Shown here one piece after another: positions 1 to 5,319 of a DNA stretch of 6,426 nt. Position 1 is the first letter of the stretch. Each line of letters opens with the position of its first letter. This DNA is from an uncultured Roseateles sp. Lineage in GTDB: Bacteria > Pseudomonadota > Gammaproteobacteria > Burkholderiales > Burkholderiaceae. Under the pieces are notes generated by a model that was not told the origin of the DNA, ran no database searches, and worked only from the letters and a program-made list of their open reading frames with translations. A program made the translations under genes and the position numbers. The stretch is taken from the NCBI GenBank assembly GCA_946886855.1, contig CAMPJJ010000185.1:1-6426 (forward strand), read 5' to 3'.

Positions 1-279
1 CTGCACGACGTAGTGGTGGGCCCCCGGCGGCAGCGCCGCCGCCTTGGTGGCGAGCGCGCGCGACTTGGCCGTGCGGGCGGTCGGGTCGGTCGCGCCGCCG
101 CCGAGATCGAGCCGGTACTGGTCGGCCATCTCCTCGACCGGGAACTGGCGCACGAGGCGCGCCGCATCGGCGTCGGCGGCGTCGATGAGGACGAACGCCG
201 GATAACGCTCGACCACGCGCGCGCCAGGCGCGACCGCGGCAACATCGGCGGGCGTCGCGAAGATTTTGAGCATGGGCAT
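1..279 (-). CDS. S8-family serine peptidase-like protein, N-terminal part (runs off left edge)
   Basis: The reverse-strand frame is open from an ATG at 279 to the window edge, 93 codons with no stop. The start is supported by GGAG at 287-290, seven bases upstream; a second in-frame ATG at 273 lies too far from that site. The protein begins MPMLKIFATPADVAAVAPGA and continues with an alternating alpha/beta pattern, then a basic Ala-rich linker and the segment PPGAHHYVVQ. From memory of the family, a short N-terminal domain followed by a G-HHY-VQ segment occurs ahead of the catalytic domain in large bacterial S8 (subtilisin-like) peptidases. The Asp/His/Ser triad would lie outside the window, so the catalytic assignment is inference. 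No Sec signal peptide is evident. It is transcribed divergently from the next gene. Confidence 0.55.
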   Translation of the reverse strand, partial: MPMLKIFATPADVAAVAPGARVVERYPAFVLIDAADADAARLVRQFPVEEMADQYRLDLGGGATDPTARTAKSRALATKAAALPPGAHHYVVQ

Positions 280-305
280 GGCGGTTCTCCTCGGCGCGCC
301 GCGTC

Positions 306-348
306 GAAGGCTGAAGTGTGGTGCACGCCGCTCCGGACTTCACCCTTC
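306..348. repeat. Imperfect inverted repeat, 12-bp arms, 19-base spacer
   Basis: GAAGGCTGAAGT at 306-317 faces ACTTCACCCTTC at 337-348, complementary at 11 of 12 positions. The 19-base spacer contains the palindrome GTGCAC. It sits 27 bases upstream of the peptidase-like start, so it could be an operator or a hairpin in the 5' leader of that minus-strand gene. No regulator can be assigned. Confidence 0.5.
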
Positions 349-486
349 AATGTGGGGATGCTGGCGGCGGCCGACCGGGGACGACGACCGCTGACGATGG
401 CCGACCGACTCATGCGAGTGGCCTCGGGGGATCCGCCTACCGAGACGAGTCGGTGTCCCCGCGAGAACCTGTGTGGCGCTGGCGCC

Positions 487-511
487 ATCGATTTCATCGA
501 ATCGATTTCAT
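487..511. repeat. ATCGATTTCAT direct repeat with nested inverted repeat
   Basis: ATCGATTTCAT occurs at 487-497 and again at 501-511, start-to-start distance 14 bases. Within it ATCGATT (487-493) and AATCGAT (500-506) form a perfect 7-bp inverted repeat with a 6-base spacer. The A/T-rich composition in a GC-rich background and the position about 130 bases upstream of the gene at 639 suggest a regulator binding site; this is inference. Confidence 0.4.
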
Positions 512-638
512 TGATCTTTTCGTGCCAAGTCTTGCGGATGTCGCGAGGAAGATCGCTCTCCCGCGTCGCCTGGCGCGGTCCATGTCATCCCGATGAAGGT
601 GATGTTGATGAATTGATCCGATCTGACTGGAGTTGTCC

Positions 639-1283
639 ATGTCCTCGATGTCCTTCCTGCAAGCCGGCACGTCCGGTTCCTCCGCCGCCCGCGCCCGTTT
701 CCACGGCCCGGCGAGCTTCCCTCCCAGCCTCGACGACGAGCTCGACGACGAGCCCGGCGCAGACCTCGCCGCGCTGGCCCTCGACGAGGGCGCCGGCAGC
801 GGCGCGCCGCCGGTGCCGCCGCCAACGTCCGGCGCGACGGCTGCCGCGCCGGCGCCGCGTCCTGCCAGGACGCTGTTCATGCAGCGCCGCCTGATGGAGC
901 TCCGTCCGCTGCTGCGCCTGAACGGCGAGGCGTTCGAGGCCTTCCTCTACCAGTCGCGCATGTACCCGTCGCTGAGCCGCTTCGCGCCGGGCAGCGTCGA
1001 GTACTTCGTGCCGCGACGCGACATCACCGTCGGGCTGGCGATGAAGACGCTGCGCGAGCGCATCGAGCATGCGGCGGTCATCGCCGAACTCGTCTGCCGC
1101 CTCAAGCGTGACGACGAGGAGGAGGGCGGGCTGTGCAACGACGACGAGGCGGTCGTCGCCACCGCCGCGATCCGCGACGACCTGCGCGAGGCGCTGGGCA
1201 TGCTCGGCGTGTACGAGCAGGCGATCCGCGAGGGCGTGGCGGTGGTGCAGTACCACGAGCCCATCGCCAGCGAGGCGGCGTGA
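639..1283 (+). CDS. Protein of unknown function with acidic/Pro-Ala-rich N-terminus
   Basis: This encodes 214 residues. I chose the ATG at 639 because TGGAG at 628-632 lies six bases upstream; a TTG at 633 in the same frame has no room for a binding site. Residues 1-78 look disordered: Ser/Ala-rich at first, then an acidic run (LDDELDDEPGADLAALALDE, 31-50), then a Pro/Ala/Gly linker. Residues 79-205 look like a compact, mostly helical domain (RTLFMQRRLMELRPLLRLN, a segment FLYQSRMYPSLSRFAPGSVEYFVPRRD, then helices with an acidic loop around 158-170). There are two Cys residues in the domain (153, 166). There is no signal peptide or membrane segment. I do not recognise the family. It is a stand-alone gene on the plus strand; its stop is the first TGA of the tandem repeat at 1275. 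Confidence 0.75.
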   Translation: MSSMSFLQAGTSGSSAARARFHGPASFPPSLDDELDDEPGADLAALALDEGAGSGAPPVPPPTSGATAAAPAPRPARTLFMQRRLMELRPLLRLNGEAFEAFLYQSRMYPSLSRFAPGSVEYFVPRRDITVGLAMKTLRERIEHAAVIAELVCRLKRDDEEEGGLCNDDEAVVATAAIRDDLREALGMLGVYEQAIREGVAVVQYHEPIASEAA

Positions 1284-1364
1284 GGCGGCTTGAGGTGGCG
1301 TGACCCTGCGTGATGTAGCGGGATGCTGCCTGACGCTGCCTGACGCTGCCTGACGCTGCTTGAG
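1275..1364. repeat. Nine-unit 10-bp tandem repeat carrying serial TGA triplets
   Basis: Nine consecutive 10-base units can be laid out without gaps: three identical GCTGCCTGAC units at 1325-1354, five diverged units before them and one after. Positions 4, 5, 8 and 9 of the unit (G, C, G, A) are invariant. The TGA of unit 1 (1281-1283) is the stop codon of the preceding gene, and all later units except the fifth, which reads GGA, also contain TGA. Because the period is not a multiple of three, TGA recurs in all three frames. Confidence 0.85.
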
Positions 1365-1368
1365 GCGC

Positions 1369-1396
1369 ACCGGGCCCGAGTGCTCGCGGGCCCGGT
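1369..1396 (+). terminator. Perfect 10-bp GC hairpin downstream of the unknown gene
   Basis: ACCGGGCCCG (1369-1378) pairs perfectly with CGGGCCCGGT (1387-1396) around an 8-base loop. It lies 85 bases past the stop of the gene at 639 and just before the response-regulator promoter, where a terminator is expected. No T-run follows on either strand, so it is not a canonical intrinsic terminator. Its right arm overlaps the first GGTAAG box. Confidence 0.45.
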
Positions 1397-1440
1397 AAGC
1401 CGTGGGTAAGTCGTCCGGGCGGAGGATGCGCCCTTAATAT
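1394..1440 (+). promoter_or_regulatory. Candidate autoregulated promoter: two GGTAAG boxes and a -10
   Basis: GGTAAG occurs at 1394-1399 and 1405-1410, exactly 11 bases apart, which is the spacing of tandem half-sites bound by OmpR/PhoB-family dimers on one face of the helix. A -10-like TAATAT (1435-1440, 4 of 6 matches to TATAAT) follows, with no good -35; the second box ends one base before the -35 position. This resembles activator-dependent promoters of this family (established for PhoB- and PmrA-type regulators). The implied transcript leader is short, about 18 bases, and shows no clear Shine-Dalgarno site. Confidence 0.5.
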
Positions 1441-1464
1441 CAGCGCTTCCGCCTTCCCCCGCCC

Positions 1465-2148
1465 ATGAACCGAATCGCCCTGGTCGAGGACCACGTCCGG
1501 CTTGCCGGACTGATCCGTCAGGCCCTGCAGTCCGCCGGCATCCCGACCGACGTCTTCCATGCGATGGAGGCCGCCTGGGTTGCCCATCGCGACGTCGGCT
1601 ACGCGGCGCTGGTCATCGACCGGGGCCTGCCGGACGGCGACGGCCTCTCGTTGGTCAAGCGCCTGCGTGCCGCGCATCAAGGCACGCCGTGCCTGATGCT
1701 CACGGCGCGCGACGCGCTGCATGACCGGATCGACGGACTGGAGTCCGGCGCCGACGACTACCTGGCCAAGCCCTTCCCGATGGAGGAGCTCGTGGCGCGC
1801 GTGCGGGCGCTGATGCGCCGGTCGGTGGCGGTGCGGCCGCCGCGGGCGGTCTTCGGCGACATCGAGATCGTGGTCGAGGAGGCGCTGCTGGTGCGCGGCG
1901 AGGTCTCCGTGGCGCTGGCGCCGGCGGAGCTGCAGATCGCGGTCGCGCTGGTGCAGCAGCAGGGACGCACGGTCCGGCGCGCGGCGCTGGAGGCGGCGGC
2001 CTGGGGCCTGTCCGAGGCGGTGACGCCGAATGCGCTCGATGTCGCCTTGCATCGCCTGCGCAAGAAGCTGAGCTCGCTGGGCTCGGCGCTGCGCATCGTC
2101 AATCTCAGGAATCACGGGTATGCGCTTCAAGATGCGGTGGCCGAATAG
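1465..2148 (+). CDS. OmpR/PhoB-family two-component response regulator
   Basis: A 227-residue cytoplasmic DNA-binding regulator. The receiver domain (1-118) has the acidic pair E8/D9, the phosphoacceptor D52 (in VIDRGLPDGDG), the switch T80 and K102 in the AKPF motif, so it should be phosphorylation-competent. The C-terminal winged helix spans about 128-225, with the recognition helix at NALDVALHRLRKKL. The usual wing motif VRGVGYxL is NLRNHGYAL here. Closest general type from memory is the QseB/PmrA/TctD group, but I cannot fix an orthologue. The ATG at 1465 puts the receiver at its normal beginning despite the lack of a clear ribosome site. The downstream kinase overlaps it by 29 bases and is the obvious partner; a pair of 11-bp-spaced boxes upstream suggests autoregulation. 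Confidence 0.95.
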   Translation: MNRIALVEDHVRLAGLIRQALQSAGIPTDVFHAMEAAWVAHRDVGYAALVIDRGLPDGDGLSLVKRLRAAHQGTPCLMLTARDALHDRIDGLESGADDYLAKPFPMEELVARVRALMRRSVAVRPPRAVFGDIEIVVEEALLVRGEVSVALAPAELQIAVALVQQQGRTVRRAALEAAAWGLSEAVTPNALDVALHRLRKKLSSLGSALRIVNLRNHGYALQDAVAE

Positions 2149-3655
2149 TCTGCGCGACCGCGTGCTGGCCGTGCTGGGCGCCAGCATGGTGCTCAGCGGC
2201 GTGGTGGTGGGCGTGGCCTCCATGGTGCTGTGGGAGCCGTTCTCGCGCTGGGTGCTGCGCCACCAGATCGAGGACAACGGTGCCGCGCTGGCGCGGCATC
2301 TGCGCTTCGACGCGCAGGGCTGGCCGGTGGGCATCGACGAGCGGGTGATCGAGCCCTGGATGTTCGACAGCCTGCGCAGCGAGGTCATGCTGCGCGTGGC
2401 CGACAAGGAAGGCCACGTCGCGTATTCGTCGGACGGCGTCAAGACCACGATCGCGCCGGAGGGCCGGGACTTCGAGGCGCACCGCCATTCCTTCGTCTTC
2501 CGACGCAACGGCATCTCGATGCATGGCGCGACCGTCCCGTTCGATCACGCGGGGCGGCGCTGGTACGTGCAGTTCGCCGTCACCGACCGCATGGTGCTGA
2601 AGATGCGGGAGTCGATCGGCTTCGACGTCTTCCGGCAGGGCGTGATCGCGCTGGGGGCGACCTTCGTGCTGATCTTCCTGGTCACGATCCACGTGGCGCT
2701 GCGGCAGGCCTTGCTGCCGGTGCGCGCCGCGTCGGGCGCCGCGCGCCGCATCGCGCCGCGGACGCTGGCCGAGCGGCTGCCGACCGTGGACCAGCCGCGC
2801 GAATTGCGGCCGCTGGTCGAGGCCTTCAACGCGGCGCTGGATCGCCTGCAGGGCGGCTTCAAGACGCAGCAGGAGTTCCTGTCGAATGCGGCGCACGAGC
2901 TGAAGACGCCGCTGGCGCTGATCCGCGCGCAGGTGGAGCTGGCGGAGGCCGGCCCGTGGCGCGACCAGGTGCTGGAGGACGTGGACCGCGTCGCGCGGCA
3001 GGTGCAGCAGTTGCTCCTGCTGGCGGAGGCCAGCGAGCAGCGCAACTACCGCGTCGAGGCGATCGATCCGACGCCGGCGCTGCGCGAGGTCTTCGAGTTC
3101 ATGGAGCGCGTGGCCGCAAGGCATGACGTGACCCTGGGCCTCCACGTGAGCCCGTCGCTGCGGTCCTGGCGCGCGGACCGTGGCGCGCTGTTCACGCTGC
3201 TGAAGAACCTGCTGGAGAACGCGATCCAGCACAGTCCGCGGGAGGGCGTGGTCACGCTGATGGCGGATGCGGACGGCTTCACGGTCGCGGACCAGGGCAA
3301 GGGCGTCGCCGAGCAGGACCTGCCGCGCATCTTCGAGCGCTTCTGGCGCGGCGCGGACCGGCGGGAGCAGGGTGCTGGGCTGGGGCTGGCCATCTGCACG
3401 GAGATCGCGTCCGCGCATGGCTGGCGCCTGAGCGCTCATCGGCGGTCGCCGGGGCCGGGGTTGGCGCTGCGATGCGACGTGAGCGCGGCCGTCGATGCCG
3501 GCACGGATCCCAGTCCGCCGGCGGAACCTTCCGCGCGTCCTCAAGAGGAGAACGCCGCCCTGCCTCCAGCATCACCCGCCCCGAACTCGCCGGGGCCGTC
3601 CGGCGCCGGCGTGCAGGCGGGCTACTCCCAGGCGTTGGTGCGTGCCTTGTTCTGA
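2120..3655 (+). CDS. Sensor histidine kinase, partner of the response regulator
   Basis: A 511-residue inner-membrane kinase. Membrane helix 1 is about 14-38, a periplasmic sensor region of about 130 residues follows (39-172), and helix 2 is about 174-195. A HAMP-like linker (196-248) leads to the dimerisation helix with phosphoacceptor H259 in NAAHELKTPLALIRAQ. The ATPase domain shows the N box (LLKNLLENAIQHSP, N363/N367), G1 (VADQGKGV, 389-396), the F box (IFERFWRG) and G2 (GAGLGLAI, 418-425). All catalytic motifs are intact. The core ends near 456; the last 55 residues are a Pro/Ser/Ala-rich tail unusual for the family. The start ATG at 2120 lies inside the regulator gene (an alternative ATG is at 2132), implying translational coupling. 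Membrane topology resembles QseC/PmrB-type kinases, but the signal cannot be inferred. Confidence 0.95.
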   Translation: MRFKMRWPNSLRDRVLAVLGASMVLSGVVVGVASMVLWEPFSRWVLRHQIEDNGAALARHLRFDAQGWPVGIDERVIEPWMFDSLRSEVMLRVADKEGHVAYSSDGVKTTIAPEGRDFEAHRHSFVFRRNGISMHGATVPFDHAGRRWYVQFAVTDRMVLKMRESIGFDVFRQGVIALGATFVLIFLVTIHVALRQALLPVRAASGAARRIAPRTLAERLPTVDQPRELRPLVEAFNAALDRLQGGFKTQQEFLSNAAHELKTPLALIRAQVELAEAGPWRDQVLEDVDRVARQVQQLLLLAEASEQRNYRVEAIDPTPALREVFEFMERVAARHDVTLGLHVSPSLRSWRADRGALFTLLKNLLENAIQHSPREGVVTLMADADGFTVADQGKGVAEQDLPRIFERFWRGADRREQGAGLGLAICTEIASAHGWRLSAHRRSPGPGLALRCDVSAAVDAGTDPSPPAEPSARPQEENAALPPASPAPNSPGPSGAGVQAGYSQALVRALF

Positions 3656-3694
3656 CCGTCGACGTTCGCCAGTTGAGCCCAGTAGTACCGGCAG

Positions 3695-3760
3695 GAGATA
3701 CCGGACCAGATGAATGGACTTGAGGGGTGTCGCGCTGAGGATACTGGGGACCGGTTTCTC
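3695..3760. repeat. Widely spaced imperfect inverted repeat before the membrane-protein gene
   Basis: GAGATACCGGACC (3695-3707) is complementary to GGACCGGTTTCTC (3748-3760) at 11 of 13 positions, with a 40-base spacer. A related TACCGG also stands at 3686-3691. The right arm ends 8 bases before the GGGAG ribosome site of the gene at 3781, so it could be a leader stem affecting transcription or translation, or paired protein sites. This region (3656-3780) otherwise has no recognisable promoter or gene. Confidence 0.4.
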
Positions 3761-3780
3761 ATACCTCTGGGAGTTCACAC

Positions 3781-4083
3781 TTGCTCGGCCTGATCATCCT
3801 GGTCTTCCTCATCGCCTGGGGCGTCTACACCGGTTGGCGTGGCGCCGACGAGGAAACGCCCCAATGGCCCAAGGCCCTCTGGGGGATCGCGGGCTTGCTG
3901 GGTCTTGTCGGACTGGGGATAGCCTCGGCCTTCATGCTCCCGTGGGATCAGGGCGCGGCCATGATGATGGGCATCGCCATGTTCGGGCCCCTTGTCATGC
4001 TGTTGCTCAGCGTGATAGGCCTGGGGGTTGTTGTGGAAGTGCTGGTGCGCCATCACAGGCGGCGCCGCGAGAGGCTCGATTGA
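3781..4083 (+). CDS. Small three-helix inner-membrane protein, unknown function
   Basis: This encodes 100 residues from a TTG start. GGGAG at 3769-3773 is seven bases upstream, and an in-frame stop (TGA at 3736) with no ATG in between leaves TTG as the only plausible start. Predicted membrane helices are about 2-18 (LGLIILVFLIAWGVYTG), 33-52 and 62-89. A short acidic loop (GADEETPQW) links the first two, and a Met-rich segment (AAMMMGIAM) begins the third. The C-terminus HHRRRRER is strongly basic, so by the positive-inside rule it should be cytoplasmic. I do not recognise the family. It begins 125 bases after the kinase on the same strand and could be in the same transcription unit, but the intervening inverted repeat argues for some separation. 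Confidence 0.7.
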   Translation: MLGLIILVFLIAWGVYTGWRGADEETPQWPKALWGIAGLLGLVGLGIASAFMLPWDQGAAMMMGIAMFGPLVMLLLSVIGLGVVVEVLVRHHRRRRERLD

Positions 4084-4347
4084 AGGAGCTTGCGCAGACG
4101 TCGTTTCCGTTTTCGACACGGAGCAGGACGCGATCTCGGTGGCTTCGGGTCATCCGGGCGCGGTGCCTCGAATGCTCGCCCGCGAGTCGGGCCTGGTCGT
4201 CATCGGACGGAGAACCTGCGATGCCAACGTCGCGCAGGTTCAGGCGCCTGATGGATTGAAGGGGTGGTCCGTGGCAACGGTGCTCATGAATGCCGGGCCA
4301 TGCGTGCCTCCGGGCCAGCGTGGCTGACAAGGTCTTCTTTCATCCGC

Positions 4348-4374
4348 AAAAAAGGGCCCGGCGCATCTCGGGCT
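4348..4374 (-). terminator. Possible minus-strand intrinsic terminator in the hydrolase leader
   Basis: GCCCG (4356-4360) pairs with CGGGC (4369-4373) around an 8-base loop; a G-T pair extends it. On the plus strand six A's at 4348-4353 precede the stem, so read on the minus strand the stem is followed by CC and six T's. No minus-strand gene ends here, so it would stop antisense transcription through the hydrolase gene, or it is incidental. Confidence 0.3.
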
Positions 4375-4384
4375 GCTTCATCGC

Positions 4385-4406
4385 TATCATCCCCGCCATC
4401 AAGGAG
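4385..4406 (+). promoter_or_regulatory. Candidate -10 and ribosome binding site of the hydrolase gene
   Basis: TATCAT at 4385-4390 matches the -10 consensus at five of six positions; no convincing -35 stands 16-18 bases upstream. AAGGAG at 4401-4406 is a strong Shine-Dalgarno sequence five bases before the ATG at 4412 and fixes that start. Confidence 0.4.
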
Positions 4407-4411
4407 ACGAC

Positions 4412-5209
4412 ATGACCCCACGCTTCTGGATGGCGCTCACCGCGGGCGCACTGTTCTCTTTGTCGGCGGCGGCCCAGGAGGTCACGTTGACGCGGCTCGA
4501 TTGCGGCAACGGGACCAACGACCCTCGGCGCTTCAGCGACACCTTCGCCTACACCGAGACGTCCAAGCCCTTCACCTTCAGCTGCTACGTCATCCGGCAC
4601 GGCGCGGACGTGATGGTCTGGGACACCGGCTACCTGCCGGGCTCGGCACCCAACGCGACCAACAAGCCGCTGGGCGATCTGCTCAAGCAGATCAAGGTCG
4701 ATCCGGCCGACGTGAAGTACGTGGGCATCAGCCACTTCCACGCCGACCACACCGGCCAGGTGAGCCTGTTCAAGAACGCGACCCTGCTGATCGGCAAGGC
4801 CGATTGGGAAGCCATCAACGCGACCCCGCCGATGGCCGGCGCGAACGCGAAGGGCTTCGCCGAGTGGATCGCCGAGAAGCGCAAGGTCGAGCCGCTGAGC
4901 GCGGACAAGGACGTCTTCGGCGACGGCACCGTCATGGTCCTGCGCGCGCCGGGTCACACGCCCGGACACAGCATCCTGCTGGTGCGCCTGAAGGAGATGG
5001 GGCCGGTGATCCTCAGCGGTGATTCCGTGCACTTCCACGAGAACTACGAGCACGACGGCGTGCCCGGCTTCAACGACGACCGCGCGCAGACGCTCGCCTC
5101 GATCCAGCGCGTCAAGCAGATCGAGAAGAACCTCAAGGCCACGGTCATCATCCAGCACGACCCGCGCGACATCGGCAAGCTGCCGGCCTTCCCGGCGGCG
5201 GCGAAGTAG
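4412..5209 (+). CDS. Periplasmic metallo-beta-lactamase-fold hydrolase, AHL-lactonase-like
   Basis: This encodes 265 residues. The first 21 form a Sec signal peptide (hydrophobic core MALTAGALFSLSAAA, probable cleavage between A21 and Q22), so the mature enzyme should be periplasmic or secreted. Metal ligands of the dinuclear class are all visible: HFHADH at 108-113 (H108, H110, D112, H113), H182 in PGHTPGH, D204 in SGDS, and H249 in QHD near the C-terminus. The segments MVWDTGY and GHTPGHS, and the order of ligands, match the N-acyl homoserine lactonase (AiiA-type) branch and related hydrolases. However, the active-site Tyr that follows the bridging Asp by three residues in AiiA is H207 here, so lactonase activity is uncertain. 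An undefined small ester or lactone substrate is a safer call. It is convergent with the AraC gene and has its own ribosome site. Confidence 0.88.
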   Translation: MTPRFWMALTAGALFSLSAAAQEVTLTRLDCGNGTNDPRRFSDTFAYTETSKPFTFSCYVIRHGADVMVWDTGYLPGSAPNATNKPLGDLLKQIKVDPADVKYVGISHFHADHTGQVSLFKNATLLIGKADWEAINATPPMAGANAKGFAEWIAEKRKVEPLSADKDVFGDGTVMVLRAPGHTPGHSILLVRLKEMGPVILSGDSVHFHENYEHDGVPGFNDDRAQTLASIQRVKQIEKNLKATVIIQHDPRDIGKLPAFPAAAK

Positions 5210-5238
5210 ACGCGCAGGGCGCGACGGCGGCCAGCCGA

Positions 5239-5257
5239 CAACCGGCGCCGCCGGTTG
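5239..5257. terminator. 8-bp perfect hairpin between convergent genes
   Basis: CAACCGGC (5239-5246) pairs perfectly with GCCGGTTG (5250-5257) over a 3-base loop, 29 bases after the hydrolase stop. An alternative pairing uses CGGCGGC (5225-5231) with GCCGCCG (5257-5263). The position between convergent genes suits a bidirectional terminator, but neither strand shows a T-run, so the call is tentative. Confidence 0.4.
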
Positions 5258-5284
5258 CCGCCGCGTCCCAGGTCGGGGATGAAG

Positions 5285-5319
5285 GATCAGCGATCAGCGA
5301 TCAGCGATCCGCGATCAGT
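5285..5319. repeat. Five-unit 7-bp tandem repeat overlapping the AraC stop codon
   Basis: Three perfect GATCAGC units (5285-5305) are followed by GATCCGC and GATCAGT. On the minus strand each intact unit contains TGA; the regulator's own stop (5317-5315) lies in the last unit. Later TGAs at 5303, 5296 and 5289 fall in frames +2, 0 and +1 relative to it, covering all frames. Every unit carries a GATC tetramer. Confidence 0.8.

Larger units (their letters stand above)
280..638. other. Divergent intergenic region, about 360 bases
   Basis: This stretch separates the divergent peptidase-like gene and the gene at 639, and should carry promoters for both. No open frame in it looks like a real protein: the frames are short or are extensions of shadows with arginine-rich, low-plausibility composition. 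It contains a 12-bp imperfect inverted repeat (306-348) and a direct/inverted repeat cluster (487-511). The part from about 485 to 520 and 580 to 625 is clearly richer in A/T than the flanking genes, as expected for promoter DNA. I could not find a convincing -35/-10 pair. Confidence 0.6.
4084..4411. other. Gap of about 330 bases without a confident gene; possible decayed coding remnant
   Basis: Base composition is less GC-extreme than in the neighbours. One plus-strand frame, stopping at 4325-4327, is open through 4085-4324 and reads plausibly in the middle (VVSVFDTEQDAISVA, then ESGLVVIGRRT). It has no good start codon or ribosome site, because the frame only opens inside the preceding gene. 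It could be a remnant of a small protein or chance. The last 65 bases hold a minus-strand hairpin with a T-run and the promoter/ribosome site of the hydrolase gene. Confidence 0.4.

Noticed and set aside
560..590. Sigma-54-like TGGCGCGGTCCATGTC upstream of the gene at 639
   Set aside because: The -24 half is fair, but the -12 half does not match TTGCA.
13..894. Plus-strand open frame across the left edge and intergenic region
   Set aside because: Arg-rich, antisense to the peptidase-like gene, and overlaps the start of the gene at 639 in another frame.
1275..1364. CRISPR array
   Set aside because: Units are 10 bp and contiguous with no spacers, and there are no cas genes.
585..1370. Minus-strand open frame opposite the unknown gene at 639
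   Set aside because: Its composition is typical shadow sequence, and its start lies in the tandem array. The plus-strand frame has a ribosome site and a more natural protein composition.
1102..3544. Long minus-strand open frames (1102-2514 and 2105-3544) opposite the two-component genes
   Set aside because: They are antisense to well-supported regulator and kinase genes, and are Arg/His/Gln-rich as expected for shadows in GC-rich DNA. The first also runs across the repeat array and promoter region.
4264..5022. Plus-strand frame overlapping the hydrolase gene
   Set aside because: The hydrolase frame has a signal peptide and metal-binding motifs, so this frame is an out-of-frame shadow.
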